Below are positions 24,680-35,301 of a stretch of DNA of 64,000 nt, in pieces (the stretch's first letter is position 1; the number at the start of each line of letters is the position of its first letter). The notes below the pieces were generated by a model. The model worked only from the letters and a program-made list of their open reading frames with translations. It was not told the origin of the DNA and ran no database searches. The stretch is taken from positions 38,397 through 102,396 of the forward strand of contig JAFIGS010000035.1 of NCBI GenBank assembly GCA_017849615.1, given 5' to 3'. The position numbers were made by a program, and so were the translations under genes. This DNA comes from Pseudolabrys sp. (GTDB lineage: Bacteria > Pseudomonadota > Alphaproteobacteria > Rhizobiales > Xanthobacteraceae).

Positions 24680-26194
24680 TTGTCCCAGGTTGCGACCGAT
24701 TTTCAGAGTCAGGCTTCGAGCGCGCTGCCGAAGGGCGGCCGGCAGACCTTTTCCGCGTCGAAAGCGCCGTCCGGCAGGTTCGACGATCTCCTAAGCGCCA
24801 TCCCGGATGCGCCGCCGGAGCCGCGGGCCCGCGCCAAGGCCGACGCCCCTGAACGGGCCCAGCCCGCCCCGGCCGACAAGCGCGCCGACCGTTCCGACCG
24901 CACCAGCCGCGACGATCGCGCGGCCCGCACCGACCGCAGTGCCAAATCCGACAGCACGGCCGGCGACAACCGGCCGGCGGCCAACGCTCCGCCGGCGAAA
25001 AACGCCGCCGCGACCCAGACCGCCGCCGCCCCGACCGACACAAAGACGGCCGGCGCGGGCGACACCGGCAAGACCGACGATGCCGGTCAGACCGCCGAGA
25101 CCAAGACCGCCGATACGGCACCGGTGACAAAGGACTCCGTCGCCGCCCTGGTGCAGCCGACGGTCGTGGCCGACCCCGCCGTCACCGCCGCGGTGCCGTC
25201 GCTCGCGGGCGACGCCGTCGCCAAGGCCGGCGACGAGAAGCCGGCGGATGCCAAGGCCGCAATTCCCACCGCCGCCGCACATCCCTCGATCAAGGCCGCC
25301 GAACAGCAGGCCGCGGCGTTTGCCGATCAGTCGAGCGGCCTCACCGGCGACGACGCCGAAGTGCTGTCGGCGCTGGCCGCCAAGGCGCAGCAGGGCCTCA
25401 AGAACGCCGAGGGCGACAAGGCCGAGGTGAAATCCGATAAGCCGGCGCATGCCGCGAAGCTGAATGGCGATGCCGTGCCGGCCGCCGACGCCGGAGCGCA
25501 GGCGAAGACGGATGGCGGCGACGCCAAGTCCGCGGACGCCCGGCCGGTGCAATCCGATCTCGCCAAGGTCGGCGTCGAACATCAGCGCAGCCAGGGCGAC
25601 GGGAATGCCAAGACCGGGCCGGACACGGCTCAAGCGGCCGCCACCGGCAACACCGGAACGATCAAGGCGCCGGAAAGCTTCACGGCTCATCTCATGACGG
25701 CGACCGGTCATGCGGCCGGCGCCGCTTCGGCCGCGGCCGCCGGGACCACGCATGCGTCGAGCGACGACAAGCCCGTCGCGATGGCCAATGTGGCCGTCGA
25801 AATCTCGGCCAGGATCTCGTCCGGCAAGAACCAGTTCGACATCCGCCTCGATCCGGAAGAACTGGGCCGCATTCATGTCAAAGTGAATGTCGATCGCGAC
25901 GGCAACATCACCACGCACATGATGGCGGACCGCCCCGACACGCTCGACCTGCTGCGCCGCGACACGCAAGGCCTGGAGCGCGCGCTGCAGGATGCCGGTC
26001 TCAAGACATCCGACAACAGCTTGCAGTTCTCGCTGCGCGATCAGGCGCAGCATCAGCAGAACGGCCGCGACGACCAGCCGGCCCGGCAGCCCGCCGCCGA
26101 CGACCAACTCGATACCACGTTGACGACCACCGTTATCGCCCGCGATTACGGCCGCTACTTCCAGCGGCCGAGCGGCGTCGATATCCGGGTTTGA
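24680..26194 (+). CDS. fliK: flagellar hook-length control protein
   Basis: Exported ruler/switch protein that sets hook length and changes secretion specificity. About 504 aa. The N-terminal ~370 residues are low-complexity Ala/Lys/Asp-rich, typical of FliK; the conserved C-terminal domain is recognisable in FDIRLDPEELGRIHVKVNVD, then RPDTLDLLRRDTQGLERAL and LQFSLRDQAQ. A longer open frame starts at 24470, but TTG at 24680 is chosen because GGAGG stands 6 bp before it and the protein then begins LSQVATDFQSQ. flgD follows after 16 bp. Confidence 0.88.
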   Translation: MSQVATDFQSQASSALPKGGRQTFSASKAPSGRFDDLLSAIPDAPPEPRARAKADAPERAQPAPADKRADRSDRTSRDDRAARTDRSAKSDSTAGDNRPAANAPPAKNAAATQTAAAPTDTKTAGAGDTGKTDDAGQTAETKTADTAPVTKDSVAALVQPTVVADPAVTAAVPSLAGDAVAKAGDEKPADAKAAIPTAAAHPSIKAAEQQAAAFADQSSGLTGDDAEVLSALAAKAQQGLKNAEGDKAEVKSDKPAHAAKLNGDAVPAADAGAQAKTDGGDAKSADARPVQSDLAKVGVEHQRSQGDGNAKTGPDTAQAAATGNTGTIKAPESFTAHLMTATGHAAGAASAAAAGTTHASSDDKPVAMANVAVEISARISSGKNQFDIRLDPEELGRIHVKVNVDRDGNITTHMMADRPDTLDLLRRDTQGLERALQDAGLKTSDNSLQFSLRDQAQHQQNGRDDQPARQPAADDQLDTTLTTTVIARDYGRYFQRPSGVDIRV

Positions 26195-26210
26195 GAGCAG
26201 GGACATCAGC

Positions 26211-26927
26211 ATGAGCACGATCGCAGGCGCGGCCGCGGCCGCCTCGACCACCAGCACGACGTCGGGCACCTCGTCAACCAATGCGATGGTCGCGAGCAAT
26301 TTCACGACCTTCCTGCAGTTGCTGACGACGCAGCTCAAGAACCAGAACCCGCTCGATCCGCTGGACACCAACCAGTTCACCCAACAACTGGTGCAGTTCG
26401 CGCAGGTCGAGCAGCAGATGAAATCGAACGACCAGCTCGCCTCGATCCTGGCGCTGGAAAAGAGCGCCCAGCAGACGGCGGCCATGGCCTATGTCGGCCA
26501 CACCGTCGTCGTCGACGGTTCGTCCACCGAACTGACGAGCAACGGCGCGACCTGGAGCTTCAACGCGCCCAAGACTGCGACCGCGACCGTGACCATCAAG
26601 GACAACGCCACGGGACAGACCGCCTATACCGGCACGTTCGGCGTCAATGCCGGCGACCAGAAGTTCACTTGGGACGGCAAGGGCAATGACGGCAAGACCT
26701 GGCCACCCGGCAATTACACGATGTCGGTCACGGCGGTGGACGCCAACCAGCAGGCGGTCAACATCTCCACGGAGATTCAGGCCGTCGTGACCGCGGCCAA
26801 CATGCAGAACGATCCGCCGACCTTGACCATCGCCGGCAAGGACTACACCGCCGACAAGATCAAGCGCATCGTGATCCCGAGCACCATCCCCCAGCCCGAC
26901 ACGAGTGGCGGTGGCAGCGGCGCCTGA
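26211..26927 (+). CDS. flgD: flagellar hook assembly (rod-modification) protein
   Basis: Hook-capping scaffold protein, 238 aa. The N-terminal FlgD signature is TTFLQLLTTQLKNQNPLDPL, then TNQFTQQLVQFAQVEQQ. The C-terminal part holds FlgD Tudor/FnIII-like strands (YTGTFGVNAGDQKFTWDGKG). Upstream Ala/Ser/Thr-rich leader is usual for a protein exported by the flagellar apparatus. Directly downstream of fliK, as in many alphaproteobacteria. Confidence 0.93.
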   Translation: MSTIAGAAAAASTTSTTSGTSSTNAMVASNFTTFLQLLTTQLKNQNPLDPLDTNQFTQQLVQFAQVEQQMKSNDQLASILALEKSAQQTAAMAYVGHTVVVDGSSTELTSNGATWSFNAPKTATATVTIKDNATGQTAYTGTFGVNAGDQKFTWDGKGNDGKTWPPGNYTMSVTAVDANQQAVNISTEIQAVVTAANMQNDPPTLTIAGKDYTADKIKRIVIPSTIPQPDTSGGGSGA

Positions 26928-27271
26928 ACATCCTGAGGCCCCGCCTGCAATTAACAACAAAGTTCCAGCAGCCGGCTTCGTTGATACCCGATAACCCTGC
27001 GCGATCAGCACGTCGGAATTGCGCCTGCGCCCCGACGCGGCCGGCTGTTTAAACGGCCGGCAAAGACCTTAAATCCATTAACGACTTTTGCCGGTGGCGG
27101 CGAACCCGGCCGAAAGACCTGGCCCAGGCCGCCAACCGTAACCAAAAGGTTAGCGCCGATTAGGCAAACATTTCCTCATCGTCGCAATACGCTTAGGCAA
27201 ATTTTAAGCCGCGATGTGTAGTTTTTGCGATGTTGAGTACTTAGTCAGTCCGAGTCTTTGTGAGTAAACCA
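26928..27271 (+). promoter_or_regulatory. flgD-sciP intergenic region
   Basis: 344 bp with no gene. It is unusually rich in TTAA-type tetramers (after 26949, near 27071 and 27080, and the box at 27193-27207), which fits CtrA control of the downstream gene. Confidence 0.5.
27193..27207 (+). promoter_or_regulatory. CtrA-like box TTAG-N7-TTAA before sciP
   Basis: TTAGGCAAATTTTAA matches the CtrA consensus TTAA-N7-TTAA with one mismatch, about 65 bp before the sciP start. In Caulobacter sciP is a CtrA-activated gene, so the placement is sensible. Confidence 0.5.
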
Positions 27272-27547
27272 ATGACCGAACCCCACCGCCCGAGGGTCAA
27301 ATACGTCATCGGGCCCGATGGCAGTCCGCTGACGATCGCCGACTTGCCGCCGCCGACGACGAAGCGCTGGGTCATCCGCCGCAAGGCCGAGGTGGTCGCA
27401 GCCGTCCGTGGTGGCCTTTTGTCGCTCGAAGAAGCCTGCGCCCGCTATACGCTGACCGTGGAGGAATTTCTCTCCTGGCAGTATTCGATCGACCAGCACG
27501 GTCTCGCGGGCCTGCGCACCACCCGCATCCAGCAGTATCGCCAGTAA
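27272..27547 (+). CDS. sciP: SciP-like DUF1153 protein, small CtrA-inhibitory protein
   Basis: A 91-aa helix-turn-helix protein (95 aa if GTG 27260 is used). KYVIGPDGSPLTIADLPP, RRKAEVVAAVRGGLL and ARYTLTVEEFLSWQ are near-invariant DUF1153 motifs. In Caulobacter SciP binds CtrA and DNA and blocks CtrA-activated transcription in G1/swarmer cells. Its place between flgD and fliF and the CtrA-like box upstream support the same circuit. A strong terminator follows at 27571. Confidence 0.87.
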   Translation: MTEPHRPRVKYVIGPDGSPLTIADLPPPTTKRWVIRRKAEVVAAVRGGLLSLEEACARYTLTVEEFLSWQYSIDQHGLAGLRTTRIQQYRQ

Positions 27548-27570
27548 GCGATCCGATATCCGGTTCAATG

Positions 27571-27607
27571 AAGACGCCAGCCCTCACCGGCTGGCGTCTT
27601 TCATTTT
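27571..27607 (+). terminator. rho-independent terminator after sciP
   Basis: 12-bp GC-rich stem AAGACGCCAGCC/GGCTGGCGTCTT followed by TCATTTT. It separates sciP from the fliF promoter. Confidence 0.8.
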
Positions 27608-27672
27608 GCGTTCACCCCGTCCGCCGATTGCCGGTTGCAGGCCCATACCACAGCGGCCGGCGCGGGTATTCG

Positions 27673-27687
27673 TTAACCGGACGCTAA
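27673..27687 (+). promoter_or_regulatory. CtrA-like box TTAA-N7-CTAA before fliF
   Basis: TTAACCGGACGCTAA, one mismatch from TTAA-N7-TTAA, 67 bp before the fliF start. The same box with CTAA as second half stands before flhA. fliF is a known class II CtrA target in Caulobacter. Confidence 0.6.
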
Positions 27688-27697
27688 CCATCTACTG

Positions 27698-27710
27698 GGC
27701 AAAACTTGCC
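27698..27710 (+). promoter_or_regulatory. GGCAA-N3-TTGCC inverted repeat before fliF
   Basis: Perfect inverted repeat exactly 10 bp downstream of the CtrA-like box and 44 bp before the GTG start. Position and shape resemble the FlbD (ftr-type) sites by which Caulobacter FlbD represses fliF. FlbD is encoded 4 kb downstream. Assignment to FlbD is inference. Confidence 0.5.
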
Positions 27711-27754
27711 GGGTAAGGGCGCAACCCGCTGCGCCGTCCGGTCAGGATAGCCCC

Positions 27755-29473
27755 GTGCAAGGTCTGCTCGATTTTCTGAAGTCTCTTGGCGCCGCGCGCC
27801 TGGCGGCCATGGGCGCCGTCACCATGGCGCTGATCGGCTTCTTCGCCTTCGTGATGATGCAGATGACCGCCCCGGTCATGGTGCCGCTGTTCACCGACCT
27901 CGCGGTCGAGGACTCCAACGCCATCATCAAGGATCTCGAGCGCCAGGCCATCCCGTTTCAGGTCAAGAACGAGGGCGCCATCATCATGGTGGCGAAGGAC
28001 AAGGTCACGCGGCTGCGCATGAAGCTGGCCGAAGGCGGCCTGCCCAAGGGCGGCGGCGTCGGCTACGAGATCTTCGACAAGTCGGACGCGCTCGGCGCCA
28101 CCTCGTTCATCCAGAACATCAACCACTTGCGCGCCCTGGAGGGCGAGCTCGCCCGCACCATCCGCTCGATCGAGCGCGTCCAGTCGGCGCGCGTCCATCT
28201 GGTGCTGCCGGAGCGGCCGCTGTTCTCCCGCGACAAGGTCGAGGCGACCGCCTCGATCGTGCTCAAGGTGCGCGGCCAGCTCGAGCAGCAGCAGGTGCGC
28301 GCCATCCGCCATCTGGTGGCGAGCGCGGTCAACGGCATGAAGCCCGAGCGCGTTTCGGTCATCGACGAGAGCGGCCGCCTGCTCGCCGACGGCGCCCAGC
28401 AGGACAACTTGGTCGGCGGCGTCTCGGCCGACGAGCGCAAGACCGCCTTCGAGAGCCGAATGCGCAATCAGGTCGAGGGCATCATCAACTCCGTGGTCGG
28501 CCCTGGCAAGGCGCGGGTGCAGATCAGCGCCGATTTCGACATGAACCGCATCACCGAGACGCAGGACCGGTTCGATCCGGACGGCCGCGTGCTGCGCTCC
28601 AGCCAGACCCGCGAGGAGCAGTCGAACTCCAGCGAAGGCCGCGAGGCCGGTCAGGTCTCGGCCGGCAACGAATTGCCCGGCGCCAGCCGCGACGGCAACA
28701 ACAACGGCAACTCCCGCGACCAGAGCAAGAAGACGGAAGAAATCGTCAATTACGAAATCTCCCGCATCACCAAGACCGAGGTGACCGAGGCGGGCCGTCT
28801 TAACCGCCTGTCGGCGGCGGTGCTGGTCGATGGCCGCTACAGCAAGAACGACAAGGGCGAGATGGTCTACGAGCCGCGCCCGAAGGAAGAGATCGACCGC
28901 ATCGCGGCGCTGGTGCGCACCGCCATCGGCTTCGACGCCAAGCGCGGCGATCAGGTCGAGGTGGTCAACCTGCGCTTTGCCGACTCCGCGCCGGTTTCGG
29001 TCGGCGAAGACGCCGGCTGGATGAAGTACTTCGCCTTCAGCAAGGACGACATCATGGGCATTGCCGAGAAGGGCGTGATGGCCCTGCTCGGTCTCATCGT
29101 GCTGCTGATGGTGGTGCGCCCGCTGGTGCGCCGTGTCATCGCCCCCGACGCCGCCGAGAAGGCGCGCCTGGCAGGCGTGGCCGGCGTCGCCGGCGCGCTC
29201 GCCGCCCCCGGTATGCACGCGGGCGCCGTGGAGATCGGCGCTGACGGCAAACCGCTGGCCTCCATCACCGACACCAGCGGCGCCAATATCGCCATCGTCG
29301 GCGCAGAGGATCAGGTCGCTATTTCCAACCGCACCTCCGCGATGATCGACGTCGCCAAGGTGCAGGGCCAGGTGCACGCCCAGTCGGTGCAGAAGGTCGG
29401 GGAGCTGGCCGAAAAAAACCCTCATGAGGCGGTATCCATCATCCGCAGCTGGCTGCATGAGGACGCCGCCTGA
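27755..29473 (+). CDS. fliF: flagellar MS-ring protein
   Basis: Inner-membrane ring protein, 572 aa. One transmembrane helix near the N-terminus ([13 protein letters not shown]), ring-building YscJ-like domains ([44 protein letters not shown]), a variable periplasmic Ser/Asn-rich stretch around residues 285-330, a second transmembrane helix ([19 protein letters not shown]), and a C-terminal tail for FliG ([15 protein letters not shown]). GTG start; the stop overlaps the fliG start by 1 bp (TGATG). Confidence 0.96.
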   Translation: MQGLLDFLKSLGAARLAAMGAVTMALIGFFAFVMMQMTAPVMVPLFTDLAVEDSNAIIKDLERQAIPFQVKNEGAIIMVAKDKVTRLRMKLAEGGLPKGGGVGYEIFDKSDALGATSFIQNINHLRALEGELARTIRSIERVQSARVHLVLPERPLFSRDKVEATASIVLKVRGQLEQQQVRAIRHLVASAVNGMKPERVSVIDESGRLLADGAQQDNLVGGVSADERKTAFESRMRNQVEGIINSVVGPGKARVQISADFDMNRITETQDRFDPDGRVLRSSQTREEQSNSSEGREAGQVSAGNELPGASRDGNNNGNSRDQSKKTEEIVNYEISRITKTEVTEAGRLNRLSAAVLVDGRYSKNDKGEMVYEPRPKEEIDRIAALVRTAIGFDAKRGDQVEVVNLRFADSAPVSVGEDAGWMKYFAFSKDDIMGIAEKGVMALLGLIVLLMVVRPLVRRVIAPDAAEKARLAGVAGVAGALAAPGMHAGAVEIGADGKPLASITDTSGANIAIVGAEDQVAISNRTSAMIDVAKVQGQVHAQSVQKVGELAEKNPHEAVSIIRSWLHEDAA

Positions 29474-30570
29474 TGGCCAAGACGCAGCCCAAAGATCCCG
29501 ACGCGATGCGCACCGACATCGGCGGCCTGATGGCCGAACTCGCCAGCCGCCCGGGCAGCAACAAGCCGATGCGCAAGCTGACCGGTCCAGAGCGCGCCGC
29601 CGTGCTGATGCTGGCGCTTGGCGAACAATACGGCGGCAAGATCTTCTCGCTGCTGGACGACGACGAACTGCGCGAAATCTCCATCGTCATGTCGTCACTC
29701 GGCACCGTCGATGCCGAGCAGGTCGAGCAGCTGATGCTCGAATTCGTCGGCCGCCTGTCGGCGTCCGGCGCGCTGCTCGGCAACTATGACGCCACCGAAC
29801 GCCTGCTGGCCCAGTTCCTGCCGAAGGACCGCATCGCCGGCATCATGGACGAAATCCGCGGCCCCGCCGGCCGCAACATGTGGGAAAAGCTCGCCAACGT
29901 TCAGGAAGAGGTGCTGGCGAACTATCTCAAGAACGAGTATCCGCAGACCGTCGCGGTGGTGCTCTCGAAACTGCGCCCCGAACACGCCGCGCGCGTGCTC
30001 GGCATCCTGCCCGAGGAAATGGCGCTCGACTGCGTCAACCGCATGCTCAAGATGGAAGCGGTGCAGAAGGAAGTCATCGAGCGCGTCGAGCAGACCCTGC
30101 GCACCGAATTCATGTCCAACATCTCGCAGACGCGCCGCCGCGACGCGCACGAGGTGATGGCCGAAATCTTCAACAACTTCGACCGCCAGACCGAGACCCG
30201 CTTCCTGACCGCGCTCGAAGAGGAAAACCGCGACGCCTCCGAGCGCATCAAGGCGCTCATGTTCACCTTCGACGATCTCATCAAGCTCGACGCCGCCTCG
30301 GCGCAGACGCTGATGCGCTCCATCGACAAGGACAAGCTCGCGGTCGCGCTCAAGGGTGCCAGCGAGGGCGTTCGCGAATTCTTCTTCAAGAGCATGTCCT
30401 CGCGCGCCGCCAAGATGCTGGTCGACGACATGCAGGCGATGGGCGCGGTTCGGTTGCGCGACGTCGACGAGGCGCAGACCTTGCTGGTGAATATCGCCAA
30501 GGACCTCGCGGCAAAGGGCGAAATCCTGATCGCCAAGAGCCGCGGCGGCGACGACGAACTGGTGTATTAG
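29473..30570 (+). CDS. fliG: flagellar motor switch protein
   Basis: Rotor protein that binds FliF and FliM and meets the stator, 365 aa. N-terminal [27 protein letters not shown], middle domain [20 protein letters not shown] (with the EHPQ-like surface), and C-terminal torque helix with charged residues ([42 protein letters not shown]). It is slightly longer than the ~335 aa of enteric FliG because of an N-terminal extension. Confidence 0.96.
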   Translation: MAKTQPKDPDAMRTDIGGLMAELASRPGSNKPMRKLTGPERAAVLMLALGEQYGGKIFSLLDDDELREISIVMSSLGTVDAEQVEQLMLEFVGRLSASGALLGNYDATERLLAQFLPKDRIAGIMDEIRGPAGRNMWEKLANVQEEVLANYLKNEYPQTVAVVLSKLRPEHAARVLGILPEEMALDCVNRMLKMEAVQKEVIERVEQTLRTEFMSNISQTRRRDAHEVMAEIFNNFDRQTETRFLTALEEENRDASERIKALMFTFDDLIKLDAASAQTLMRSIDKDKLAVALKGASEGVREFFFKSMSSRAAKMLVDDMQAMGAVRLRDVDEAQTLLVNIAKDLAAKGEILIAKSRGGDDELVY

Positions 30571-30582
30571 GGACTTCGATAA

Positions 30583-31200
30583 ATGGCTGCTGCCGCCAAA
30601 TTCCTGTTCGACGAAGACTTCGCCTCCGGCGAGAAGCCGACCATTACCCTGGTCGAGGCAGAACGCCGCCGCGCGGATGCCGAGTCGATCGCGCATCGTC
30701 AGGGATTCGAAGCGGGCCAGAACCAGGCGCGCACCGAACAGAACGAGCGCATCGCCGGCGCGCTTGCGTCGCTCGCCGATCAGGCGGCGCGGCTCGACGG
30801 CGCTCTCAGGGACATCGAAGCGCGGCTGGAAAGCGAAGCGGTGCAGGTCGCGTTCTCCGTGGCGCGCAAGCTGGTGCCGGAACTCATCGCCCGCGAGCCC
30901 TTCGCCGAGATCGAGGTGCTGGCCACCGACTGCTTCCGCCAGCTCATTGCCACACCGCAGATCTCGATCCATGTTGGCCAGGACATCTACGACATCGCCA
31001 AGCACAAGCTCGAAGAAATCGCGCGCGCGCGCGGCTTCGAAGGCCGCATCGATGTGATGGCTGACGCGACCCTGGCCGCCGGCGACTGCCGCATCGAATG
31101 GGCCGAAGGCGGCGTCGTGCGCGATCGCGAGGCGACGCTCAAGGTCATCGAGGAAGCGGTGCAGCGCTACATTACGGCCCGCACGGCGCCGAAGAATTAA
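30583..31200 (+). CDS. fliH: FliH-like flagellar assembly protein
   Basis: Negative regulator/stator of the FliI export ATPase, 205 aa. A coiled-coil N-terminal half (RRADAESIAHRQGFEAGQNQARTE) and a C-terminal globular half (VAFSVARKLVPELIAREPFAEIE and CRIEWAEGGVVRDREATLK) match FliH/FlbE of alphaproteobacteria. It lies between fliG and fliN with 12- and 24-bp spacers. The partner ATPase gene fliI lies 29 kb away, at 59777-61090. Confidence 0.85.
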   Translation: MAAAAKFLFDEDFASGEKPTITLVEAERRRADAESIAHRQGFEAGQNQARTEQNERIAGALASLADQAARLDGALRDIEARLESEAVQVAFSVARKLVPELIAREPFAEIEVLATDCFRQLIATPQISIHVGQDIYDIAKHKLEEIARARGFEGRIDVMADATLAAGDCRIEWAEGGVVRDREATLKVIEEAVQRYITARTAPKN

Positions 31201-31224
31201 ACAGCAGGGGTTCGGAGACAGACG

Positions 31225-31581
31225 ATGAGTGACAATGACAGCAAGGTACCCCTCCCGGACCTGGAAGGCGGCTCGCCCGAGATCGTCGAGGCCGGCCCGC
31301 TGGCGCCGACCGGCGAAGAGTCGGTGCATCGCGGCGCGGCCGATCTCGAGGCGGTGTTCGACGTCCCGGTGCAGGTGTCGGCCGTGCTCGGCCGCACGCG
31401 CATGGAAGTCGGCGATCTGTTGAAGCTCGGACCCGGCGCCGTGCTCGAACTCGACCGCAAAGTCGGCGAAGCGATCGACATCTACGTGAACAACCGGCTG
31501 GTGGCGCGCGGCGAAGTCGTGCTGGTCGAGGACAAACTCGGCGTGACGATGACGGAAATCATCAAGGCGGACAAGAACTGA
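31225..31581 (+). CDS. fliN: flagellar motor switch protein
   Basis: C-ring protein, 118 aa. The C-terminal SpoA domain is clear: FDVPVQVSAVLGRTRMEVGDLL, then GAVLELDRKVGEAIDIYVNN and RGEVVLVEDKLGVTMTEII. The first ~40 residues are acidic and variable, as usual. Follows fliH and precedes flbD by 50 bp. Confidence 0.95.
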   Translation: MSDNDSKVPLPDLEGGSPEIVEAGPLAPTGEESVHRGAADLEAVFDVPVQVSAVLGRTRMEVGDLLKLGPGAVLELDRKVGEAIDIYVNNRLVARGEVVLVEDKLGVTMTEIIKADKN

Positions 31582-31631
31582 CGCGGCGCGGCGCGCTTTA
31601 GGGCGCGGCCCGCAAATTAAGGACGAAAGCC

Positions 31632-33002
<1,371 letters not shown>

Positions 33003-33024
33003 AGCTGCACGCCAATTCCCTGAA

Positions 33025-33062
33025 ACGGCCGGTGGCTTATCCCCACCGGCCGTTGTCTATTG
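33025..33062 (+). terminator. terminator after flbD
   Basis: 12-bp stem AACGGCCGGTGG/CCACCGGCCGTT around a short loop, then TGTCTATTGTT. The T-run is weak. It ends the fliF-flbD transcription unit. Confidence 0.65.
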
Positions 33063-33107
33063 TTGCAGTCGTGGAACCGCCGCCCCTCCAGCGCGGTTAA
33101 GCGGGGC

Positions 33108-34022
33108 ATGAAAGTTCTGCTCTGCCACAACCCGAATGCCGGCAACAAAGGCCACGACCGCGACAGCCTCGAGGCCGCGCTCAAGCTTGCCGGCCATGAC
33201 GTCCGCTATGCGTCGGTGAAGGACGAGAAATTCGTCGATTCCTTCGACAAGTCGGTCGATCTCATCGTCGCCGCCGGCGGCGACGGCACCATCGCCTCGG
33301 TTCTCACGCAAATTCCCGACCGGAGCGTTCCGGTCGCCCTCCTGCCGCTGGGCACCGCCAACAATTTCGCGCGCTCGCTCGGCATCGCCGGCACGCCGCA
33401 GGAACTTGTGGAGATGTGGGACGCCGAGCATACCTGTCCGGTGTCGCTCGGTTCCGTCACCGGTCACTGGGGTACCACGCGGTTTCTCGAAGCTTATGGC
33501 GTCGGCGTCTTCCCGCAGTTCCTGCTCGACGCCACGAAAGGCAAGAAGCCCGAGGGCGCGCGCAACCTGCAGCAGGGCCGCGAACTGTTGCAGAAGGCGC
33601 TCAAGCGCGCCAAGCCGATCGAGGTCACGCTGACCATCGGCGACAGGAAGCAGGATCTGAAAGTCCTCGGCCTCGAGGTCTGCAACATCGCCTTCACCGG
33701 GCCGGGATTGCCGCTCGCGGCGAAGGCCGATGTGAGCGACGACAAGCTCGACGTCGTCCTGTTCGAGGCCGACCAGCGCAAGGCCCTGATGAAGTGGCTG
33801 GAGGCGCCGCAGGAGGAAGAGCCGCCGGTGAGCTTCCGCAAGGGCGCGAAGATCGAGGTGACATTCCGCGATGCGCCGACCCGGCTCGACGACGAATCCT
33901 ACGAGGCGACCGGCGGCAAGCACAGCATCGATCTCGTCTGCGAGGAAGCGCAGCTCAACGTCGTCATTCCGGTGAAGCACCCGGTGCAGAAGACGCCCGA
34001 GAAGAAGGCGGCCGCGTCGTGA
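33108..34022 (+). CDS. diacylglycerol/sphingosine-kinase-like lipid kinase
   Basis: About 304 aa of the DAGK catalytic family (YegS-like). The glycine-rich loop AAGGDGTIASVLTQI and the following LGTANNFARSLGI are the nucleotide-binding motifs; NPNAGNKGHD at the N-terminus is also typical. It phosphorylates a lipid such as diacylglycerol; the substrate is not known. ATG 33108 follows GCGGGG; the frame is open from 33060. The stop shares bases with the GTG of the next gene (GTGA). Confidence 0.8.
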   Translation: MKVLLCHNPNAGNKGHDRDSLEAALKLAGHDVRYASVKDEKFVDSFDKSVDLIVAAGGDGTIASVLTQIPDRSVPVALLPLGTANNFARSLGIAGTPQELVEMWDAEHTCPVSLGSVTGHWGTTRFLEAYGVGVFPQFLLDATKGKKPEGARNLQQGRELLQKALKRAKPIEVTLTIGDRKQDLKVLGLEVCNIAFTGPGLPLAAKADVSDDKLDVVLFEADQRKALMKWLEAPQEEEPPVSFRKGAKIEVTFRDAPTRLDDESYEATGGKHSIDLVCEEAQLNVVIPVKHPVQKTPEKKAAAS

Positions 34023-34912
34023 GCCCGGCCGCCAAAGCGAAAGCCAAGGCGGCCACTGCCGCGGCAGCTTCGGCGCCGGCCATCGACGGGGTCTCGCGCG
34101 ACCTGCTGCGCGATATCGAACACCTGGCGATCGAACTCGCCGGCATTGCCGGCGCCGAGATCGCCAAGGCGATGGGCGGCCTGCTCGCGGTCAAATACAA
34201 GACCGCCGTCAAGGAAGACGAGTGGCGCGACCCGGTGTCCGAAGTGGACGACAAGGTCGAGCGCCTGATGCGCGAGCGCCTCGCCGAGAACTTCCCCGAT
34301 CACGACATCATCGGCGAAGAGATGAACGAGCGGCCCAGCCGCGACAGCGATTTCATCTGGTCGGTCGATCCGATCGACGGCACCGCGAATTTCGTCAACG
34401 GGTTTCCGCTATTCTCGGCGTCGATCGGCGTGCTGTACAAGGGCGCGCCGGTGGTCGGCGCCTTGTGGTGTCCGATCAGCCACGCCATGCGCGCCGGCGT
34501 CTATCACTGCACGCGCGGAGGCAAGGTGCGCTTCGACGGCGCCGACGTGACGCCGAAGGTCAATCCGGCGGTGCGGCGCCGCCTCGTCGGCGTGCCGGTG
34601 GCGACCGTGAGCGACGGCTTCTGGGAAACGCGCAAGACCGGCTCGGCGGCGCTGGAATGCGCCATGGTCGCGGCCGGCCTGATGCAGGCGGCGCGCTTTG
34701 CCACGCCGAACATCTGGGATGTCGCCGGCGGGCTGGCTTTGATCTTCGCCGGTGGCGGGATCGCGCGGCGGCGTCACGGCGACGACTGGGTTCCGATGGA
34801 GAAGTTCGAGCCGACCAAAGAAACGCCGGATCTGCGTTACTGGAAGCGCGAGCTCATCGTCGGCGAGCCGACCGCGGTCGAACGCATGTGCGAGGCGCAA
34901 AAGGCAACGTAA
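34019..34912 (+). CDS. inositol-monophosphatase-family phosphatase
   Basis: 297 aa. Metal site motifs are GEEMNERPS (conserved Glu), DPIDGTANFVNG (the WxDPxDGTxxF motif) and NIWDVAGGLALIFAGGG. The family dephosphorylates inositol phosphates, histidinol phosphate, PAP or fructose-1,6-bisphosphate; which one cannot be told. An Ala/Lys-rich ~20-residue N-terminus precedes the domain. The GTG start overlaps the lipid-kinase stop, so the two are co-translated. Confidence 0.83.
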   Translation: MSPAAKAKAKAATAAAASAPAIDGVSRDLLRDIEHLAIELAGIAGAEIAKAMGGLLAVKYKTAVKEDEWRDPVSEVDDKVERLMRERLAENFPDHDIIGEEMNERPSRDSDFIWSVDPIDGTANFVNGFPLFSASIGVLYKGAPVVGALWCPISHAMRAGVYHCTRGGKVRFDGADVTPKVNPAVRRRLVGVPVATVSDGFWETRKTGSAALECAMVAAGLMQAARFATPNIWDVAGGLALIFAGGGIARRRHGDDWVPMEKFEPTKETPDLRYWKRELIVGEPTAVERMCEAQKAT

Positions 34913-34923
34913 CCGGCCAGCAA

Positions 34924-34949
34924 AAAGCCCGGCGCAAGCGCCGGGCTTT
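34924..34949. terminator. bidirectional terminator hairpin
   Basis: Perfect 12-bp stem AAAGCCCGGCGC/GCGCCGGGCTTT with loop AA. It serves the phosphatase gene on the plus strand and the convergent small gene ending at 34979. Confidence 0.75.
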
Positions 34950-34978
34950 CCGCATCATCCGATGCAGGACTGGCGGGC

Positions 34979-35167
34979 TCAACGTTTGGCAGCCCGGGCA
35001 ATCCTCGCATCCTTGCTCTCGCGATCGCGGCGTGAATCCAGTTCAACCGCCTTGGCGAGGAGGCCGTTGCCCATGGCTTCGAGACTGTCCGCCATTTCTC
35101 GTCCGGCGCGGGCCAGACGGGCACACTCGTCGGCTTTTTCGATGAGATATTGTTCGATATCCTGCAT
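34979..35167 (-). CDS. small conserved-type helical protein, function unknown
   Basis: 62 aa, almost wholly helical and charged (YLIEKADECARLARAGREMAD). ATG 35167 follows AAGGGA at good distance; a longer frame to 35206 has no better site. It ends next to the shared terminator. No family recognised. Confidence 0.55.
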   Translation of the reverse strand: MQDIEQYLIEKADECARLARAGREMADSLEAMGNGLLAKAVELDSRRDRESKDARIARAAKR

Positions 35168-35301
35168 CGCATCCCTTTCGTTGCGCTGCAGGTAGAGGTA
35201 AATCACGCCCCATTCAAGGAATTGAACGGGCGATACCGATCATTTTTGCCGCCGCGGCTGAAATAATCTGACGCCGCGGCCACGATACGAGGTTGTTTAT
35301 A

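Noticed and set aside
25000-26485. Minus-strand frame of over 500 aa opposite fliK
   Set aside because: Shadow of the GC-rich, low-complexity fliK sequence; Gly/Arg/Val-rich with no fold.
27690-27712. Sigma-54 (-24/-12) promoter at the fliF TGGGCA...TTGC element
   Set aside because: The spacing between GG and GC is 9 rather than 10 bases, the same one-base shortfall is seen at flhA, and class II genes are expected to use CtrA with sigma-70.
27692-29458. Minus-strand frame of 588 aa opposite fliF
   Set aside because: Mirror of fliF; His/Asp/Ala-rich translation typical of antisense GC-rich DNA.
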